From assembly GCF_015207525.1 (NCBI RefSeq), contig NZ_JADEWR010000001.1, positions 1-64,000 of the forward strand: DNA of 64,000 bases, in the 5' to 3' direction. Of the stretch, positions 60,244 through 64,000 are shown one piece after another. The translations under genes were made by a program, and so were the position numbers. The stretch's first letter is position 1, and the number at the start of each line of letters is the position of its first letter. Source of the DNA: Nodosilinea sp. LEGE 06152. Lineage in GTDB: Bacteria; Cyanobacteriota; Cyanobacteriia; Phormidesmidales; Phormidesmidaceae. The notes beneath the pieces were generated by a model. That model saw only the letters and a program-made list of their open reading frames with translations. It was not told the DNA's origin and ran no database searches.

Positions 60244-61104
60244 CTATGCGTTAATCACAACGCCGCCGTTGGGGTGCAGCACCTGTCCCGCCATGTATGA
60301 CGCATCTTCAGAAGCCAAAAAGACAAAGCTTGGCGCAACTTCCTTGGGCTGCCCTGGGCGCTGCATGGGCACCTGCTTGCCAAAGTTCGACACGTCTTCA
60401 CCATCAAACGCATCGGGAATAAACGGTGTCCAAATGGGGCCAGGAGCCACGCCATTGACGCGAATGCCCTTCTCTAGCATGGGTTCTGCCAGCGAGCGGG
60501 TAAAGGCCAAAATGGCACCCTTTGTGGTGGAGTAGCTGAGCAGGCTAGAGTTGCCCTTGTAGGCATTGATCGAGGTGGTGTTGATCATGGCGCTGCCCGG
60601 CTTCATGTGGGGAGTAGCCGCCTTGGCAAAGTAAAACATTGAAAAGATATTGGTGGCGAACACCTCGCCGAGCCGAGCCGCATCGATCTCTTCTAGGCTG
60701 GGCTCCTGGTACTGCACCGCCGCATTGTTGACTAAAATATCGAGCTTGCCAAACTCCTGCACCGTTTTTTGCACGGCCTCGTGGCAAAACTGCTCGTTGC
60801 GAATGTCTCCTGGAATTAGCAGACAGCGGCGTCCGTACTCCTCAACCGCCTGCTGAGTTTCCTGGGCATCGCCGTGCTCGTCGAGGTAGACAATAGCCAC
60901 ATCGGCCCCTTCTTTAGCGTAGTAAACCGCCACCGAGCGACCAATACCGCTGTCGCCACCGGTAATCAACGCTACTTTATCTTGAAGTTTGCCGCTGCCT
61001 TTGTAGTTGGGGTCGTCGTACTGAGGTTTGGGCTCCATTTCCGACTCTAGGGCAGGGGTGCGCTTTTGGGTTTGAGCCGGAATTTGATCGGGGGTAATCG
61101 ACAT
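60244..61104 (-). CDS. SDR-family oxidoreductase (YhdF/GSP39-like)
   Basis: The 286-residue SDR is of the stress-associated long-N-terminus group (QTQKRTPALESEMEPKPQYDDPNYKGSGKLQDKVALITGGDSGIGRSVAVYYAKEGADVAIVYLDEH). The cofactor loop is TGGDSGIGR, with NNAAVQYQ. Catalytic Ser lies in NTTSINAYKG and YSTTKGA gives Tyr and Lys. PGPIWTPFIPDAF is typical. Relatives in Bacillus are general stress proteins; substrates are unknown. Acidic residue Asp in VYLDEHG suggests NAD. It is upstream of the P450 gene on the same strand. Confidence 0.93.
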   Translation of the reverse strand: MSITPDQIPAQTQKRTPALESEMEPKPQYDDPNYKGSGKLQDKVALITGGDSGIGRSVAVYYAKEGADVAIVYLDEHGDAQETQQAVEEYGRRCLLIPGDIRNEQFCHEAVQKTVQEFGKLDILVNNAAVQYQEPSLEEIDAARLGEVFATNIFSMFYFAKAATPHMKPGSAMINTTSINAYKGNSSLLSYSTTKGAILAFTRSLAEPMLEKGIRVNGVAPGPIWTPFIPDAFDGEDVSNFGKQVPMQRPGQPKEVAPSFVFLASEDASYMAGQVLHPNGGVVINA

Positions 61105-61680
61105 GGGTTATCTCGGTTTGGGGATCGTAATTAGAGCGAGTGGTTCAAAAGCTTTGGCAACGCTAGCCATAGCTAGCGGGGTAGTAGGCTAAGTGGCCGA
61201 CTCAGGAGAAATCTTTGCAGTAGAAATCCTGACCAAAACACGCCTGCATTCCTCAGTCATATCTGAAGAATCTGCCCTAATGTAACGACTGAAAATATGC
61301 TGGGTTATCTTCCCTTGGGGTGAACCCATTCTTTAATTTGCAACTGTTCTAATAACCATTTCTTAGCTTGCAACTAGAGCCTACACTGCGCTTGGAGAGC
61401 CCTTGGAAAGCAGCTTGGCTCTTGGTAAGGATAGGTTGGGGATGTGTAATAAATCGTTATTAACCAAACCTGGCGATCGCCCCAAAGCCCTCAGAATATA
61501 CGTCTAAAGACACAGGACTATGGGAGGTTATCTGTCTTAAGATATAAATTGATTAAGCGTAGTCATGCTACGTTCAAGTGCTGAGCATTTTTGAGAGTAA
61601 GCCGCGAGCTAAGAGCAACATGTTCTAAGTGCAAGATTAAGCGCAAGGTTATTTCCAGACGCTGCTGACCTTAGACTGCG
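61105..61680. promoter_or_regulatory. Long regulatory region before hybrid kinase, with direct repeats
   Basis: This 576-bp region between divergent genes has no supported frame. It contains two direct repeats, CCATTCTTTAATTTGCAACT (61326-61345) and CCATTTCTTAGCTTGCAACT (61356-61375), spaced exactly 30 bp, and the short hairpin CGTAG-TCATG-CTACG (about 61558-61572). The repeats could be tandem binding sites about three helical turns apart. Confidence 0.45.
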
Positions 61681-64000
61681 ATGAAGTTATATCTGTCTTA
61701 CTTACAACCTAAGACGTATGGCGTAGCGTTTCTCAGCGTCGGGCTGGCTCTGCTGCTGATGTGGGCCCTCGACCCCATCGCCGACATGGTCATGACCCCG
61801 TTTTTACTATTTTTGGGGGCCGTGGTGGCAGCTGCCTGGTGGGGCGGCGTAGCTTGTGGCCTGTTGACCACGGCGCTGGCCGCTGTGAGCAGCACCTATT
61901 TCTTCATCGTGCCCGAGTACACCTTCAGCCTGGACGCTGCGACCGTTGTTCGCCTCACCGTCTTCGGTATTCAGGGTAGCGCCATCAGCGTGATCGGCGG
62001 TTCGCTCCGCAGGGCTCGGCAGCGACTGGAGCGCAGCTTGCTCAAGCTGCAGGAGAGTGAAGCTTCTTTGGGCCACACCAACCAGTGGGTAACGGCCATT
62101 TTAGAGAGCATTACCGAAGGGTTTTACGCCCTCGACATGCAGTGGCGGTTTGTCTACGTCAATCCCCAGGCGCTGCGTCTGTTTAAGCGCCCCCTCGATG
62201 ATTTGTTGGGCCATTCTATTTGGGAGGTGCTGCCCGACCTAGAGGGCAGCGCTATGGGCAAAGCCTTTCGGCAGGTGATGGCCACGCGGCGATCGCAGGT
62301 GGTTGAAGCCCCAGGCATAGTCCACCCCGATCGTCTGTTTGAGATGCACATGAATCCGCTGGTCAACGGGCTGGCGGTTTATTTTCGCGACCTGACCGAT
62401 CGCCGCCAGGATGAGCGGCAGCTCCGGCAGCAAATGCAGATGCTGGACCTGGCCAACGACAGCATCATGATTCGGGAGCTAGACAGCGCCATCATCACCT
62501 ACTGGAACCAGGGGGCGGCGCGCTGCTACGGCTGGTCGGCGGCGGAGGCGATTGGTCAGTCGGCAGCGGCACTGCTGAAGACCGTTCTGCCGGAGCCGAT
62601 TGACACTATTCGCGCGGCCATTTTGCAGGAGGGGCACTGGATAGGAGAGCTGATTCAGACTACCCGCAGCGGCCGCACGGTGATTATGAGCAGCCGCTGG
62701 ACCCTACAGCAGACTCCGGTGGGCCAACCCAACGCCATTCTCGAAATTAACTACGACGTCACCGAGCAGAAGCACACAGAGGCGGCCCTGCGCAAGAGCG
62801 AACTGCACTTTCGCACCCTGGCCAACTCGATGCCGCAAATGTTTTGGACGGCCCAGCCCAATGGTCAGCTAGAGTACTGCAACCAGCGCTGGTACAACTA
62901 CACCGGGCTGAGCGCGGCTCAAAGTTTTGACCAGGGCTGGCTTGCGGTGCTGCACCCCGATGACCAAAAGCGCTGCCAGTCCGCCTGGACGGAGGCCCTC
63001 CAGGTGGGGCAGCCGCTGGCGCTCGAAGCCAGACCGCTGCGGGCGGTGGATGGCCAGTACCGCTGGCACCTGGTGCGAGCGTTTCCGCTTCAGGGAGAGG
63101 GGGGCGAAGTGCTGCGCTGGTTTGGCTCCTTGACGGACATTCACGACCAAAAGCTGGCTCTGGCAGAGCGCGATCGCGCCCTGGCCCAGGAGCGCGTGGC
63201 CCGCACCGAGGCGGAGTCTGCCAACCGCATCAAAGACGAGTTTTTGGCCATGCTCTCCCACGAGCTGCGTACACCCCTCAACCCCATTTTGGGCTGGGTG
63301 TCGCTGCTGCGATCGCGCTCCCTCAACGCAATCACCCAGGCCCGCGCCCTCGAAACCATTGAGCGCAACGCCAAAATTCAGGCCGAGCTGATTGAAGACC
63401 TGCTAGATGTATCGCGCATTCTGCGAGGCAAGCTGACGTTGGATATTACCACCGTCGATTTGGCCAGCGTGATCAACGCGGCCCTGGAGACGGTGCAGCT
63501 GTCGGCCCAGGCCAAAGCCATTGCCCTGTATACCGACCTTGACCCGGCAGTGAAGTCTGTCTCAGGAGACCGCAACCGACTACAGCAAATTGTGTGGAAC
63601 CTGCTCTCCAATGCGATTAAGTTCACTCCCCAGGGGGGTGAGGTCACCATTAGGCTCTGGCAGGATGGCACCTACGCCACCATCGAAGTGCAGGATACGG
63701 GTCAGGGCATTAGCGCCGACTTTCTGCCCCACGTGTTTGAGCAGTTTCGCCAGGCTGACAGCAGCAGCACCCGCGCCTTTGGCGGTCTGGGCCTGGGCCT
63801 GGCGATCGTGCGCTACCTGAGCGAGCAGCACGGCGGCCAGGTGTCGGTGGCCAGCCCCGGTGAGGGGTTGGGGGCCACTTTTACGGTGCGGCTGCCCCAG
63901 CACGATGGCGCGGCGCTGATCCTGGCTCCGGCGGCTGCTCAAGACCGGTCGAGCCTGGCTGGGCGGCGGATTTTGGTGATTGATGACGACTTCGATTCGC
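61681..64000 (+). CDS. Hybrid sensor histidine kinase, DUF4118-PAS3-HisKA-HATPase-receiver, cut by window end
   Basis: The ATG at 61681 opens a frame that runs off the window, with at least 773 residues. The N-terminus has four hydrophobic segments of the DUF4118/KdpD type (about 12-110: VGLALLLMWALDPIADMVMTPFLLF, GGVACGLLTTALAAVSSTYFF). Three PAS domains follow (about 134-245, 247-365, 370-490). The H-box has His527 (LAMLSHELRTPLNPILGW), and the HATPase shows the N-box (LLSNAIKFTP), DTGQGIS and GGLGLGLAIV. The frame ends within a receiver domain (GRRILVIDDDFDS). It is a multi-sensing phosphorelay protein. Its ligand is unknown. Confidence 0.93.
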   Translation, partial: MKLYLSYLQPKTYGVAFLSVGLALLLMWALDPIADMVMTPFLLFLGAVVAAAWWGGVACGLLTTALAAVSSTYFFIVPEYTFSLDAATVVRLTVFGIQGSAISVIGGSLRRARQRLERSLLKLQESEASLGHTNQWVTAILESITEGFYALDMQWRFVYVNPQALRLFKRPLDDLLGHSIWEVLPDLEGSAMGKAFRQVMATRRSQVVEAPGIVHPDRLFEMHMNPLVNGLAVYFRDLTDRRQDERQLRQQMQMLDLANDSIMIRELDSAIITYWNQGAARCYGWSAAEAIGQSAAALLKTVLPEPIDTIRAAILQEGHWIGELIQTTRSGRTVIMSSRWTLQQTPVGQPNAILEINYDVTEQKHTEAALRKSELHFRTLANSMPQMFWTAQPNGQLEYCNQRWYNYTGLSAAQSFDQGWLAVLHPDDQKRCQSAWTEALQVGQPLALEARPLRAVDGQYRWHLVRAFPLQGEGGEVLRWFGSLTDIHDQKLALAERDRALAQERVARTEAESANRIKDEFLAMLSHELRTPLNPILGWVSLLRSRSLNAITQARALETIERNAKIQAELIEDLLDVSRILRGKLTLDITTVDLASVINAALETVQLSAQAKAIALYTDLDPAVKSVSGDRNRLQQIVWNLLSNAIKFTPQGGEVTIRLWQDGTYATIEVQDTGQGISADFLPHVFEQFRQADSSSTRAFGGLGLGLAIVRYLSEQHGGQVSVASPGEGLGATFTVRLPQHDGAALILAPAAAQDRSSLAGRRILVIDDDFDS

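Noticed and set aside
1..64000. GCGATCGC palindromes as regulatory sites
   Set aside because: The octamer is the HIP1 sequence over-represented across cyanobacterial genomes, inside genes as well as between them. It marks the lineage, not a local signal.

Overview
The window is 64 kb of cyanobacterial chromosome. GC is high, the palindrome GCGATCGC (HIP1) is scattered throughout, and several genes belong to cyanobacterial or phototroph families: a Tll0287-like haem c sensor, HemJ, an NrtA/CmpA-type ABC transporter, and a TPM protein with a Gly/Ser-rich tail. Many Ser/Thr kinases, Uma2 proteins, TIR proteins and PAS histidine kinases also fit a filamentous, Leptolyngbya/Nodosilinea-like cyanobacterium. 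The genus is inference. No rRNA, phage, CRISPR array or complete insertion sequence was seen. The only tRNA found is tRNA-Val(GAC).

Region by region. 0.3-6.4 kb: an ABC uptake operon of the nitrate/cyanate/bicarbonate type (binding protein, permease, ATPase) beside a divergent response regulator and histidine kinase. 6.6-19.6 kb: mostly single genes, including a glycosidase-like exported protein, an AT-rich pair of unknown genes, a LuxR regulator, a double rhodanese, a pentapeptide protein, a RluA-like protein lacking the catalytic Asp, a J-domain protein, Ada, a thioredoxin-like protein and a PhnD-like lipoprotein. 20.1-27.9 kb: a signalling stretch with an adenylate cyclase/Ser-Thr kinase fusion, a membrane protein, two Uma2 proteins, a TIR protein with an effector-associated tail and a haem-binding HAMP sensor. 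28.1-31.4 kb: a TetR repressor divergent from cysH, a glutathione transferase and an SDR, with three matching operators, one filling the spacer of a near-consensus promoter.

31.6-48.7 kb: housekeeping and envelope genes, namely a GntR regulator, msrA, truB, alpha-amylase, rmuC, two cell-wall proteins (amidase/glucosaminidase and SpoIID), the tRNA, a TPM protein, arfB and dnaK. 48.8-55.3 kb: a TPR protein, hemJ, a membrane protein, an LRR-kinase and a degenerate TIR protein, all on the plus strand. 55.3-61.1 kb: a coupled ABC-2 permease pair, a TetR regulator with a palindromic operator and a divergent Coq4-like gene, a 41-residue small gene, a CYP152-type peroxygenase and an SDR. 61.7 kb to the end: a hybrid histidine kinase cut by the window edge.

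Intergenic DNA is rich in repeats: several families of short perfect palindromes, two miniature elements with inverted ends, a 31-bp tandem repeat, and G/C-skewed low-complexity tracts with a consistent strand polarity. The best candidates for new biology are the TetR/cysH regulon, the LRR-kinase/TIR pair, the cyclase-kinase with its TIR neighbour, and the binding protein with about 140 residues before its export signal. None can be called a described defence system from sequence alone.
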